Source: JBMZCV01 sp049613665
GTDB taxonomy: Bacteria > Bacteroidota > Bacteroidia > Chitinophagales > UBA2359
Length of the DNA stretch: 64,000 nt
Direction of reading: 5' to 3'
Assembly: GCA_049613665.1 (NCBI GenBank)
Contig: JBMZCV010000004.1
Coordinates: forward strand, 1-64,000
In this document: piece by piece, positions 53,848-63,014 of the stretch
Layout of the letters: every line of letters starts with the position of its first letter
Numbering within the stretch: position 1 is the first letter of the stretch
Translations under genes and position numbers: made by a program
Notes under the pieces: generated by a model
What the model saw: the letters and a program-made list of their open reading frames with translations, nothing else
Database searches by the model: none
What the model was told of the DNA's origin: nothing

Positions 53848-55458
53848 ATGTATAAACTTATTTTACTACTCAAATGTCTATTGCTTTTTCAATACTGTTT
53901 GGCTGATGAAATCACATCGCAGCAAATATTTAGTGAAATACAATCTGTTACGGCTTATTTGAATAATGCTGAAATACAAAGAACTGAAACTATTGACATT
54001 CCAACAGGAAAATCTGAAGTAGTTTTTGAAAACATCTCATCTAAAATTTTGGATAAAGGCCTGAAAGTTTCGATAAGTAATGATGTGAAAGTATATGCGG
54101 TGTCGATAGCTAAAAATGAAGGAGAACCGAAAAAGAGCAAAATAATGCTCGAATTGCAAGATAGCTTACTTCAAATTGGAAACAGACAATTACAAAGCAA
54201 GCTGAGATTGGCAACCTTCAAAAAAGAATTGGAATTTTTGGTACTAAATATGAAAGTGCATAACAATTCAAATATTACATTTTCAAAAATTGATGAAGCA
54301 CAAAAGTATTTTTCAAAAAAGGTAAATGGCGTTGAAGAAAAAATTTTGAAAGAAGAAAAAGTATTGGAGAAGCTCACAGCGAGGCATCATTTTTTTCTGG
54401 AAAAAAACAAGAAAGCAGGCCAAAAAGCAAATGAAACCAACTCAAAAGTAAAAATTATTGTTTTGAGCGATAAAGCTACAACTTGCTCTATTCAATTGCG
54501 ATACTTGGTGTCTCATGCACTTTGGAAACCCTTGTATGCGATGAGAGCAACCGAAGGCAGCGACATAATTCAGGTAGATTACCAAGCACAAATTTTTAAT
54601 AATACAGGCGTTGATTGGAATGACAAACCTATCACTTTGGCGATATTAGATTCGTCTGATGATGTAGTGAAACCAGATTTGGAAATATGGGCTTTAGATG
54701 GTGATGATTATGATTATTCGGACAATAACAACTCTTGGTCACGAAAAAAGAATAAGAAAAAAGAAAAGGAAACAGAAAAAGATGGCCTTGAATACGATAT
54801 TTTGGAAATAGATGATTTGAGTACAAGGTTTGAATTGTCGGATTTGCACACGATTCCTTCCGATTCGATACCGCATTTAATTGATGTAGCTAGTTACGAA
54901 AAGCCTGTTGAGTATTATAGCTTATCGATACCAAAAGTTAAAAATGGTGCTTATTTGATTGCTAGAATAAAAGATTGGGAAAATTTGGGACTGATGGATG
55001 GCATTGTGCATCTGTATTATAACAATAGTTATCAAGGTTTTTCAAATTTGGAAACGCAACATATTAATGATGTGCTAGATATTTCGCTAGGCCGTGACAA
55101 TTCTTATACGGTTTCTAGGCGAAAAATAAATAGCAAGAGCAAAAAACGCTTGTTAGGTTTCACTATTGAGGAGAAAATGACTTATGAAATTATGATAAGA
55201 AATAATAAAGACGAAAAAGGAGACTTGCAAATCATCGACCAAATACCTATTTCGACAAGCAAAGATGTAGAAGTAAAAATAACGGACATTAGCAATGCTA
55301 CGCTAGAACCCTTGACAGGCGAACTGAAATGGGATATTCGTTTGAAACCTAACGAAGTGAAAAAAATGGAAATAAAGTTTACGATTAAGTATCCAAAAGG
55401 AAAAAAACATAAAATCAGATACAATAATCATAGGTATTTTTCGCCTAGATATTTTTAA
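53848..55458 (+). CDS. MuiA-like DUF4139/DUF4140 protein
   Basis: A 536-residue exported protein: signal peptide (1-19, ending CLAD), then a DUF4140-like N-terminal domain (SVTAYLNNAEIQRT). A coiled-coil hairpin (about 105-190) follows, then the DUF4139 beta domain (about 205-530) with VSHALWKPLYAMRA and ending in WDIRLKPNEVKKMEIKFTIKYP. Related proteins are called mucoidy inhibitor A; the biochemical role is not established. An acidic/Lys-rich insertion (about 275-310, containing NNNSWSRKKNKKKEKE) interrupts the C-terminal domain. A TATATTTG -7-like box lies at 53801. Confidence 0.82.
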   Translation: MYKLILLLKCLLLFQYCLADEITSQQIFSEIQSVTAYLNNAEIQRTETIDIPTGKSEVVFENISSKILDKGLKVSISNDVKVYAVSIAKNEGEPKKSKIMLELQDSLLQIGNRQLQSKLRLATFKKELEFLVLNMKVHNNSNITFSKIDEAQKYFSKKVNGVEEKILKEEKVLEKLTARHHFFLEKNKKAGQKANETNSKVKIIVLSDKATTCSIQLRYLVSHALWKPLYAMRATEGSDIIQVDYQAQIFNNTGVDWNDKPITLAILDSSDDVVKPDLEIWALDGDDYDYSDNNNSWSRKKNKKKEKETEKDGLEYDILEIDDLSTRFELSDLHTIPSDSIPHLIDVASYEKPVEYYSLSIPKVKNGAYLIARIKDWENLGLMDGIVHLYYNNSYQGFSNLETQHINDVLDISLGRDNSYTVSRRKINSKSKKRLLGFTIEEKMTYEIMIRNNKDEKGDLQIIDQIPISTSKDVEVKITDISNATLEPLTGELKWDIRLKPNEVKKMEIKFTIKYPKGKKHKIRYNNHRYFSPRYF

Positions 55459-55488
55459 AATAATTATTTGAAATGCTATAAACACATC

Positions 55489-55947
55489 ATGAAAGAACTA
55501 CTCAAAATTATTGATGAAATTGTTAAATATGGTTTAAAACCAGATATTGCAATTCAAGATAAAGAAAGAGATTTAGAAAAATACTTGGTAATGCTATATG
55601 CTAAATATTTTGAAGTGCAATGTGAAAATGATGATGCAGATTGTAGAGATTGTAATACAAAAAAAATGTTTCCTGATGTAATCGAAAATGTAAAGCGTAA
55701 TTTTAAAGATTTTGGCTACTATTATACTGTACTAAATGCTGACAAAGTATTGCAGGAAGCCGAAAATGGAATAGGCGATGCTATAGACGATTTATCAGAT
55801 ATAATTTATGATTTGCTAGAAATAAAATGGCGAAAAGAAAATACTAGCGAAAATGATGCTTGCTTTTACTTTAAGCTTCTTTTTTATGGTCATACTCAAC
55901 AGCATTTGCTAGATTTATTGAATTATATGAAAAGTAAAGACGCTTAA
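55489..55947 (+). CDS. DUF5063-like small protein
   Basis: A 152-residue, highly acidic, probably all-helical cytoplasmic protein. The middle block YYYTVLNADKVL then AIDDLSDIIYDLLE, and the final FKLLFYGHTQQHLLDLLNYM, follow the DUF5063 pattern (conserved Tyr, D-D-L-x-D-I-Y-x-D-L, and a terminal His pair). A Cys-rich stretch CENDDADCRDC is unusual and could bind metal. Start at 55489 (ATG) is preferred over the in-frame TTG at 55468. It lies 30 bp after the MuiA-like gene and may be cotranscribed. Confidence 0.6.
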   Translation: MKELLKIIDEIVKYGLKPDIAIQDKERDLEKYLVMLYAKYFEVQCENDDADCRDCNTKKMFPDVIENVKRNFKDFGYYYTVLNADKVLQEAENGIGDAIDDLSDIIYDLLEIKWRKENTSENDACFYFKLLFYGHTQQHLLDLLNYMKSKDA

Positions 55948-55965
55948 ATTTTTTCGTGAAAATAA

Positions 55966-56036
55966 GGTGGTAGGCATTTTCAAAATGCCTACCACCTTAT
56001 TTTTCTATTATTACCAATTAAAATTTTGTGAATAAA
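55966..56036. repeat. Truncated TTATTCACAAA element with a 31-bp palindrome
   Basis: A perfect 31-bp palindrome at 55966-55996 (GGTGGTAGGCATTTT ... AAAATGCCTACCACC) is followed by sequence ending TTTTGTGAATAAA, matching the right part of the element at 3064. It lies between two convergent genes. Confidence 0.75.
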
Positions 56037-56084
56037 GGCTTAATGCCTTTATCTTTTGTTTGTTAAAATAACAAAATACATTTC

Positions 56085-57407
56085 CTAGTTTTCCACCAAA
56101 GCAAACACATATTTCTTCGCCAAAAAAGTCTGCAACAAAGAGCGAGCAATCATAAAAGTCGTCAAGGCCAGCCACAAAGCATGATTTCCGAGATAAGGCT
56201 CTAGCAAAAAATAAACAGGCAAATAAAACAACACCGTAGAAGCCACCATAGTATTTCGCATCGCAACGGCAGCCGTAGCACCAATATAAATACCGTCCCA
56301 GATGTAAGCCGACATACTCACTATCGGTAGCAAAATGAGCCACGGCAAATAAGGACTTGCTTGTGCTATAATATCTTGATTTTCAGTAAATAATAAAAGC
56401 AATTTTTCGCCCATAAGAGCATAAACAATTGTGGCAGAAATGGCCAACACAAAGCCAGCACGAAACGAATAATAAATACTTTGCTTTAGCTTTTCGCTAT
56501 TTTTCGCACCAATATATTTTCCTACCAAACTTTCGGCCGCAAAAGCAAAACCATCGGTAAAATAAGACATGAGCATCAAATATTCTAGCAAAATCTGATT
56601 GGCCGATAAAACCGTATCGCCAGCTTTGGCAGATTGCAAAGTGAAAAATGCAAAGGTGATGAGGAGAAAAAAAGTGCGTATGAAAATGTTGGAATTGACA
56701 GCGAAAAAGTGTTTAAAATTGGCGATTTGCCAAAGCAATTTCTGCTCGAAATGGGAGAGGAGGGCCGTATATTTTTTTAGAAAAAGAAAAACTGCTAAAC
56801 CCAAACCTGTATATTGTGCCAAAACGGTGGAATATGCTACACCTTCGGAAGTCATGCCGAGCAAATAGACAAATATTATGCTAAAAACGATATTTATTAG
56901 ATTGATAGTCAGCATGACATACATCAAATATCGTGCGTTTTGCATACCCAAAAACCAGCCATTGAAAGCATACAAAGCGATAGTTGCAGGAGCTGCCCAA
57001 ATTCTGATTTGATAATATTGCTTCGCCAAAAACTCTACTTCTGCACTTCCTTCTACTAGCCAAAACGCAAATATTTCCAATGGTTTTTGCAAACACAAAA
57101 CGAAAATTCCCAAACTTATAGCCACTAACAAAGCTTGAGCCAACAATAAAATGATGTTTTTATCGTCTTTTCGGCCATATGCTTGAGCGGTAAGCCCTGT
57201 TGTTCCCATTCGCAAAAAGCCGACATTCCAATAAATGAAGTTGAAAATAACACCACCAACTGCTACTGCACCCAGATATTTTGGGTCGTTGAGGTGTCCC
57301 ATCAAAATGGCATCTACCATAGAAAGCAAAGGAACGGTAATATTGCTTAGAATGTTTGGAATGGCTAAACGCCAAATTTCTTTTTGCATAGTTTTTATTT
57401 TTTCCAT
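56085..57407 (-). CDS. MATE-family multidrug/metabolite exporter (DinF-like)
   Basis: A 440-residue inner-membrane protein with about twelve membrane segments. The N-terminal IWRLAIPNILSNITVPLLSMVDAILMGHL and MGTTGLTAQAYGRKD belong to the DinF branch of MATE exporters, which extrude cations or organic compounds using Na+ or H+ gradients. The acidic residue of the first segment (MVDAI) is conserved. It is the last of a minus-strand run after kdsA and the S45 acylase, separated from the latter by 132 bp. Confidence 0.9.
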   Translation of the reverse strand: MEKIKTMQKEIWRLAIPNILSNITVPLLSMVDAILMGHLNDPKYLGAVAVGGVIFNFIYWNVGFLRMGTTGLTAQAYGRKDDKNIILLLAQALLVAISLGIFVLCLQKPLEIFAFWLVEGSAEVEFLAKQYYQIRIWAAPATIALYAFNGWFLGMQNARYLMYVMLTINLINIVFSIIFVYLLGMTSEGVAYSTVLAQYTGLGLAVFLFLKKYTALLSHFEQKLLWQIANFKHFFAVNSNIFIRTFFLLITFAFFTLQSAKAGDTVLSANQILLEYLMLMSYFTDGFAFAAESLVGKYIGAKNSEKLKQSIYYSFRAGFVLAISATIVYALMGEKLLLLFTENQDIIAQASPYLPWLILLPIVSMSAYIWDGIYIGATAAVAMRNTMVASTVLFYLPVYFLLEPYLGNHALWLALTTFMIARSLLQTFLAKKYVFALVEN

Positions 57408-57450
57408 AAAAAAAATGACACATTCATAAAATGCGTCATTTTCAATGAGT

Positions 57451-57535
57451 TGATTTTTTTAAGGCTTTTTTACTGAAAAATAGTATGTTTTCCTTGCCAA
57501 AAAAAGCAAAGTAACTCATGCTGAATAGTTACAAA
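57451..57535. repeat. Partial MITE-like GTTCGGACATTT-family fragment
   Basis: Retains TTACTGAAAAATAGTATGTTTTCCTTGCC, matching the right half of the copy at 32760. It lies between the acylase stop and the MATE start. Confidence 0.5.
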
Positions 57536-57539
57536 AATG

Positions 57540-60011
57540 TTACTCTTTTACAAAAGTTTGCCTTGCCCAAACATTTTTTATCGGCTCATTTACATCTGTC
57601 ATAAACAATAATCTTGCATATTCTCCTTCTGTCCAGCTTTTCACAAAATTGGTATAATATGGACTTCCTGGATTACCAGATTGGCCGCCCGGATAAATGC
57701 CAAATGCAGTAGGCTTGTCTTTATCCAAAGAAACAATCATTCGCCACGACGGCCCTTGCTTACCTTTCATGGCATTCAAAATACCTTTGTAACCACCTAT
57801 CGCTAAATTTTCTAGACTAAAAGGATTAATCCGTGCCAAATGTTCTATTTTCGAACCTCGATAAGTCGCCCAATTTGTGCCTCCTTTTTTGGCAGCTTCA
57901 ACATAGAAATCAGCAATGGCTGCTCGAAAACTTGTTTGTACAATCTCTTTTGCTGTTTCTTTTTCTGGCGTTTCCTTAAAATCTATCAGTTCATGTTTTG
58001 GTTGCGTAATCAATAGTTGTGTTGTGACATAGCGGTTTGGAAAAACCATAGGCGTTCCTTTTGGCATTTCGAGTTCGTCCCAAAGTTTTCGATGCACTTT
58101 TACCCAAAAAGCTTCATAAATAGAAGGAGCTTCGAGCTTGGCATCGTTCATAAAATTCCATGTTTTTAGTGTGTTGTAAGCCTTTTTTTCTATTTCCGAC
58201 AATTCCATCGTTTCCAAATAACTCAACAATGTTGGCATAGCTTCGGCAGCTTGCAAATTATAATTATCGGTTTGCAGACGTTTCATTTCTTCTTTTGTTG
58301 CTTGCTCCATCATCGTCAATTGCTGATTGAGCCTCCTGTTTCTATAATATTCGAGTACCAAACCTTGATAATAATAAGGATAGCTTCGGTCAGTAGCATG
58401 TTGATTGGCCGAACTCACAAAACCACGTTCTGGATTTACAGCATGAGGATTGTGTGCTTGCGGAATATAGCCTTGCCATTCATGCACAGGATTGTTGGCA
58501 TCTAACGCAAATTTACCTTGCTCTTCCCAAAGTAGCGGAAATTTGCCCTGCTGCCATAGTGCGATAGTGCCAGAGTTGTCGGCAAAAACGAAATTTTGGC
58601 CAGGACATTCAAAATATTTTATAGCTGCTAAATAGTCTTTATAATTTTTTGCCTTGTTGAGATGATAAAATGTCAATAATTCATTTGAAGGGTCGTGTGC
58701 TTTCCATCGCAAAGACATATTGTGTTTGTGATGCAAGCTATCTTCATAAGCAATAGGCCCCAAATGTGTATAGGTTACCGTATCATATACACTTTGAGCA
58801 TCTCTAACCTGTATGCGTTCTATTCTTTTGTTTGCTTTTCGCCATTTATTGTTGTAGAGATATTGTCTTTTCTTTTCATCTTTAAACTTTGTGACATACC
58901 AATCTTTCACATCACGGCCAGAGTTCGTAATTCCCCACGAAACATCTTTGTTGAAACCGATAATAACATTTGGCGAACCAGGCAACGAAACACCATATAC
59001 ATTCATAGTAGGAGAATGCAATTGGATTTCGTACCAAATAGAAGGCAAACCAAGACTTAAATGTGGGTCGTTGCACAAAATAGGATAGCCAGAAGCCGTT
59101 TTTTTGCCTGCCAAAGCCCAATTGTTACTGCCGATATCTGGTGGCGATTGTCCAAAAATCTCATGCTGAATCAAATCTGTATTTTCATATCCCAACTTTG
59201 CACCTGTACTATCTGGCTTTTGCGTAGGCTCAAAATCCCATGATGTGCCAACAGGAATAACAGGGTCTTGGCCTTCTGCCATATCTGGAAACAACAAATT
59301 GAAATGTTTTTTGCCTAAAACTTTTCGTGCATTGGTCATCTGCATATCTCGCTCATTGCCTGTCAGCTTATCAGCCATATACTTGAGCAAAATAGCACTT
59401 TTCAGCAGAGTCCATTTTTCGGGAGCATAACCAAGAAGTTTGTATTCCAAAGGATAATCTTTGGGTTCTAACTGTTCGATATACGCATTGACACCAGCAG
59501 CATAAGCTTGCACTACTTTATTTGAAAGCGTATCATCTTTAAAGTGGTTAATAGCTCGCTCCGCCGCAAAAACCATACCTTTTCGCCTTTGCTTTCTATC
59601 AAAATCAATGCCTTTGCTACCCACAATTTCGGAAAGCCGTCCTGCCGCAGCATGTGTTTGAAATTCCATTTGCCAAAGTCGATGATAAGCTGTAACATAT
59701 CCTTGCAAAAAAAATAAATCCTCATCATTTTCTGCAAAAATATGAGGCACAAGCCGCTCGTCAAATACAACAGTAGCAGGTGATTTTAGCTGTGGCAATA
59801 CCATTTTAGATTTAATATTTGGCTTTTGAGTTTCTGCATTTTGCCAAAATCCCGTAAAAGGATTTAAAAAGCCACCTAAAGGAGGTAGCATTTCAGCAGG
59901 TGTATCGTGAACTAATCTATTGATGACGGGCAAAGTTACAAGACGATTATTAAACAATTGCACCCACATAATTGTGATAAGTAGAGATATAAGAAATTTT
60001 ATAATTTTCAT
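57540..60011 (-). CDS. Penicillin acylase family (S45) amidase, large form
   Basis: An 823-residue S45 precursor with an N-terminal signal/anchor (about 5-20). The alpha-chain region includes FFLQGYVTAYHRLWQMEFQTHAAAGRLSEI, typical of the family. Autocleavage is predicted before Ser295 in DIGSNNWALAG, whose serine becomes the nucleophile. NDPHLSLGLPSIWYE and the C-terminal PGGQSGNPGSPYYTNF block complete the active site. It is closer to classic penicillin G/AHL acylases than the shorter enzyme at 726. kdsA lies 94 bp upstream on the same strand. Substrate unknown. Confidence 0.92.
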   Translation of the reverse strand: MKIIKFLISLLITIMWVQLFNNRLVTLPVINRLVHDTPAEMLPPLGGFLNPFTGFWQNAETQKPNIKSKMVLPQLKSPATVVFDERLVPHIFAENDEDLFFLQGYVTAYHRLWQMEFQTHAAAGRLSEIVGSKGIDFDRKQRRKGMVFAAERAINHFKDDTLSNKVVQAYAAGVNAYIEQLEPKDYPLEYKLLGYAPEKWTLLKSAILLKYMADKLTGNERDMQMTNARKVLGKKHFNLLFPDMAEGQDPVIPVGTSWDFEPTQKPDSTGAKLGYENTDLIQHEIFGQSPPDIGSNNWALAGKKTASGYPILCNDPHLSLGLPSIWYEIQLHSPTMNVYGVSLPGSPNVIIGFNKDVSWGITNSGRDVKDWYVTKFKDEKKRQYLYNNKWRKANKRIERIQVRDAQSVYDTVTYTHLGPIAYEDSLHHKHNMSLRWKAHDPSNELLTFYHLNKAKNYKDYLAAIKYFECPGQNFVFADNSGTIALWQQGKFPLLWEEQGKFALDANNPVHEWQGYIPQAHNPHAVNPERGFVSSANQHATDRSYPYYYQGLVLEYYRNRRLNQQLTMMEQATKEEMKRLQTDNYNLQAAEAMPTLLSYLETMELSEIEKKAYNTLKTWNFMNDAKLEAPSIYEAFWVKVHRKLWDELEMPKGTPMVFPNRYVTTQLLITQPKHELIDFKETPEKETAKEIVQTSFRAAIADFYVEAAKKGGTNWATYRGSKIEHLARINPFSLENLAIGGYKGILNAMKGKQGPSWRMIVSLDKDKPTAFGIYPGGQSGNPGSPYYTNFVKSWTEGEYARLLFMTDVNEPIKNVWARQTFVKE

Positions 60012-60105
60012 TTGCGATTATTTGTCAGAAACTGTTGCTGCTAAACAGTTACCATAAATTTAGTGTTTTGAGTAAAGGCTAATATAGGTATTTCGAGTGT
60101 AAAAC

Positions 60106-60921
60106 TTATAAAATAGCCTGCCGAATTTTCAATAATTTTTCCAACATTTCTTCCATTTTATCTAAAGCTAACATATTAGCACCATCAGATTTTGCGGTTT
60201 TTGGGTCGTGATGTGTTTCTATAAACAAACCATCAACACCAACAGCTATGCCAGCTTTTGCAATCGTTTCTATCAAATTTGGCAAGCCACCCGTTACACC
60301 AGCAGTTTGGTTAGGTTGTTGTAAAGAATGCGTGCAATCTAAAATAACAGGTACATCAAACACTTGCATTTGTGGTAAAGAGCGAAAATCTACGACCAAA
60401 TCTTGGTAGCCAAATGTCGTTCCTCTTTCCATGAGCATCACTTTTTCGTTGTCGGATTGTCGCACTTTTTCTACTGCAAAACCCATGCTTGCTGCCGACA
60501 TAAATTGTCCTTTTTTGATACTTACCACTTTTTGAGTTTTGGCTGCTGCGACCAATAAATCTGTTTGTCGGCACAAAAAGGCTGGAATTTGCAAAATATC
60601 GACATACTTAGCAGCTATTTCTGCTTCTTTTGGCAAATGAATATCGGTGGTGACAGGAATTTGATAAGTTTCTCGCAATTTGCCCAAAATTTTCAAGGCT
60701 TTTTCATCGCCAATGCCTGTGAAAGAATCGAGGCGAGAGCGATTTGCTTTTTTATAAGAGGCTTTGAAAATGTATGGTATTTGCAGTTTTTCAGTGATGT
60801 TCATCATTTTTTCGGCAATACGAAAAACCATTTCTTCACTTTCTACGGCACAAGGGCCTGCTATGAGAAAAAAATTATTGTTTGCTAAATGCTTGATATT
60901 TGGAATGTGTGATAATGTCAT
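60106..60921 (-). CDS. kdsA: 3-deoxy-8-phosphooctulonate synthase
   Basis: A 271-residue aldolase that condenses PEP and arabinose 5-phosphate to Kdo-8-phosphate for lipopolysaccharide. Recognisable blocks are LIAGPCAVES, FKASYKKANRSRLDSFTG, TTDIHLPKEAEI, CRQTDLLVAAA, SIKKGQFMS and the C-terminal GVDGLFIETHHDPKTAKSDG. All phosphate and PEP-binding residues appear present. It confirms an LPS-bearing, Gram-negative envelope. Read with the S45 acylase and possibly MATE downstream. Confidence 0.96.
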   Translation of the reverse strand: MTLSHIPNIKHLANNNFFLIAGPCAVESEEMVFRIAEKMMNITEKLQIPYIFKASYKKANRSRLDSFTGIGDEKALKILGKLRETYQIPVTTDIHLPKEAEIAAKYVDILQIPAFLCRQTDLLVAAAKTQKVVSIKKGQFMSAASMGFAVEKVRQSDNEKVMLMERGTTFGYQDLVVDFRSLPQMQVFDVPVILDCTHSLQQPNQTAGVTGGLPNLIETIAKAGIAVGVDGLFIETHHDPKTAKSDGANMLALDKMEEMLEKLLKIRQAIL

Positions 60922-61017
60922 GTTTTTAAGTTTTTTTCTAAAATGGCTGTAAAATTAAACAAAAAAATGATGCTAGAATTGTTTGTTTGCATTTTTCTTT
61001 TACTTAGAAAAATAGTA

Positions 61018-61025
61018 TATATTTG
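61018..61025 (+). promoter_or_regulatory. -7 element (TATATTTG) upstream of the TIR gene
   Basis: An exact TAnnTTTG box 43 bp before the ATG. The -33 position has only TTTC at about 20 bp spacing, so support is moderate. Confidence 0.45.
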
Positions 61026-61067
61026 CTAGGCGAGTTCTAAACAAAAAATAGTATTAAAAATTAACCA

Positions 61068-61910
61068 ATGGAAAAAAATATTGAAGTTTATTTTATTTTT
61101 GCCGATAAGGATAAAGACGATTGGACTGAATTAAAAACACATTTAGACTCAATAAAAGCTAAAGATGTGGAGATAAAAAGCAATTTGGATATTTCGGCAG
61201 GTGCTGTTGTGTATAAAGAAATAAAAGCAAATATTGAAAGTTGCGATATACTTTTGGTAGGCATAAGTAGCAATTTTATGTCGAGCATGATGTACAAAAA
61301 AATGGAAAAGCTTATTTTTGATACTACTTTTTTCAACAATGCTCTTTTAGTACCAATTTTATTAAAAAATTGTGATTTAAGAGGCTTTAAAGATATAAAT
61401 GCGTTGCCCAATAGATTTGTCAGTGAATATCTCCAAAAAAATAATGCCTTTTACGAAATTTCTAAAGGTGTGCAAAAATTGGTTGATGAATGCAGAAAAG
61501 GAGCAACACGCAATATTTTGAAATCGCAAATACAAGGTTTTATTCAAGATTTACAAAAGCAGAAAAAGGAATTGGAAACGCAAAAAAAGGATTTAGAGGA
61601 GCAGAAACAGGAAGCAAGAATATTGTTAAGTGAGGCTACAAAATTAAAAACAATACTTGAAAAAAAGGTAAAGAAAGTGATTGAACCTTATGAAAAAACG
61701 ATAGCAAGTTTGGAGGAAAGGCTGCAAGAGCAAGAAAGGAAAATGAAAAGATTGCAAGATGGTATTGTTCCTTTATATCGCTTTTGGAGTGAAAGAAAAT
61801 CTGACCATCATTTTACTATTGGTTCTAAGGAAATTGAGAACTTGAAAAAGGATGCAAGTTATCAATTTGAACATATTGAATGTTATGTTTTGAATCGCAA
61901 AATAACATAA
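61068..61910 (+). CDS. TIR domain - coiled coil - DUF5648-like protein
   Basis: A 280-residue cytoplasmic protein with no signal peptide. Residues 5-115 read as a bacterial TIR domain: EVYFIFADKDKDDW, DISAGAVVYKEIKANIESCDILLVGIS, then SSNFMSSMMYKKMEKL with Glu80 at the position of the NADase catalytic glutamate, and ALLVPILLKNCDL before the ALP turn. Residues 150-232 form a long Lys/Glu-rich coiled coil. Residues 233-276 (VPLYRFWSERKSDHHF, then FEHIECYVL) match the DUF5648 pattern LYRxW...DHFYT...E.I.CYV, usually found in exported proteins. It has its own promoter-like box and no adjacent partner gene. NADase activity is inferred only. Confidence 0.7.
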   Translation: MEKNIEVYFIFADKDKDDWTELKTHLDSIKAKDVEIKSNLDISAGAVVYKEIKANIESCDILLVGISSNFMSSMMYKKMEKLIFDTTFFNNALLVPILLKNCDLRGFKDINALPNRFVSEYLQKNNAFYEISKGVQKLVDECRKGATRNILKSQIQGFIQDLQKQKKELETQKKDLEEQKQEARILLSEATKLKTILEKKVKKVIEPYEKTIASLEERLQEQERKMKRLQDGIVPLYRFWSERKSDHHFTIGSKEIENLKKDASYQFEHIECYVLNRKIT

Positions 61911-62040
61911 AAAGTAAAAAGAAACGATATTTCTAAAAAATATTCAATTAAAAACAAGGAGAAGGTGTGATAGGTAGGGTGTCGATTTTGGTGCTATTTT
62001 TCTTATAAACATTCGCCCCATTTTTGGTTGATAAAGGGAA

Positions 62041-62071
62041 GACGTGACAGGTTTTAAAAACCTGTCACGTC
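62041..62071. repeat. 31-bp REP palindrome upstream of the RAYT gene
   Basis: Perfect 15-bp arms GACGTGACAGGTTTT and AAAACCTGTCACGTC with a single central A. An identical palindrome with central C lies inside the downstream gene at 62404-62434, and one arm recurs at 51-62. Confidence 0.9.
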
Positions 62072-62115
62072 TAAAATGTATAAAAACAATTATTTAAAAA
62101 ATAAAAACACCAATA

Positions 62116-62814
62116 GTGACCAAATACAAAGAAAATTTATTGCCAAATACTTATTATCACATCTACAATCGCACAAACAATAAAGAAGCGATGTTTAGAA
62201 GTGCTGAAAATAGACGTTATTTTCTTAAAAAATATGCTGATTATCTTTATCCGTATCTAAAAACGTATGCTTATTGTTTGATGGACAATCATTTTCATTT
62301 GCTCGTGCAGGTAAGAAGTGAGAAAGAAATTGTGCAAGCTATTCAAGCAAAATCGCTAGATGAAAGAAAAAAAATTGAAATAACATATTTGAAAATATCT
62401 GAAGACGTGACAGGTTTTCAAAACCTGTCACGTCTAACAAGCCACAGTTTTACACATAATTTAGTAGCTAAACTATTTCAAGATTTTTTTAATTCTTACA
62501 CCAAAGCTTTCAACAAAATGTATGAAAGAAGCGGCAACCTTTTCAATCGTCCTTTTAAGCGTGTAGCTGTAAAAGACGATAGCCATTTTACACAACTGAT
62601 TTACTATATACACGCCAATCCTTGCCACCATAAAGTAAGACATAGTTTTAAGGCTTACAAATGGAGTTCTTACACTAGCTTTCTATCCGACAAACCTACT
62701 TTACTAGACAGACAAGCAGTTATAAGCTGGTTTGGACAGCTAAAAAGTTTTGTTGCTTTTCATGATAGACCACAAGATTTTGGAGAAATAGATTATATAC
62801 TTGTAGAAGAATAA
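62116..62814 (+). CDS. REP-associated tyrosine transposase (RAYT, Y1_Tnp)
   Basis: A 232-residue HUH-type single-strand transposase. NTYYHIYNRTNNKEAMF opens the domain. The metal-binding HUH motif is in DNHFHLLVQV (about residues 56-65). The catalytic tyrosine lies in FTQLIYYIHANPCHH (about 155-169). The start is GTG (62116). RAYTs act on REP palindromes, and a matching 31-bp palindrome lies 45 bp upstream. A second identical palindrome (62404-62434) sits inside the reading frame, encoding DVTGFQNLSR without breaking it. This insertion lies between the HUH and Tyr regions. The gene is otherwise intact. Confidence 0.92.
   Translation: MTKYKENLLPNTYYHIYNRTNNKEAMFRSAENRRYFLKKYADYLYPYLKTYAYCLMDNHFHLLVQVRSEKEIVQAIQAKSLDERKKIEITYLKISEDVTGFQNLSRLTSHSFTHNLVAKLFQDFFNSYTKAFNKMYERSGNLFNRPFKRVAVKDDSHFTQLIYYIHANPCHHKVRHSFKAYKWSSYTSFLSDKPTLLDRQAVISWFGQLKSFVAFHDRPQDFGEIDYILVEE
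62404..62434. repeat. 31-bp REP palindrome inside the RAYT coding sequence
   Basis: Arms GACGTGACAGGTTTT/AAAACCTGTCACGTC with central C, in frame within the transposase gene. It differs only in the centre base from the copy at 62041. Confidence 0.92.
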
Positions 62815-63014
62815 GTATGTATTATAACAAAAAAAGTAAAAAGCAACTAACTTACTTCCAGCATCTCAAACTGCTTAACTGCTAAAAAGCATATTAATCA
62901 AACTTTATGGATTAAATATGGTTGAAGCACTTAAAATATCAAAATAAGCGTTGTATTTTAAGGCTTTACAAACCGTAAATTTAGCAATCTGTTTTTAATT
63001 AAAAATATACAGCA

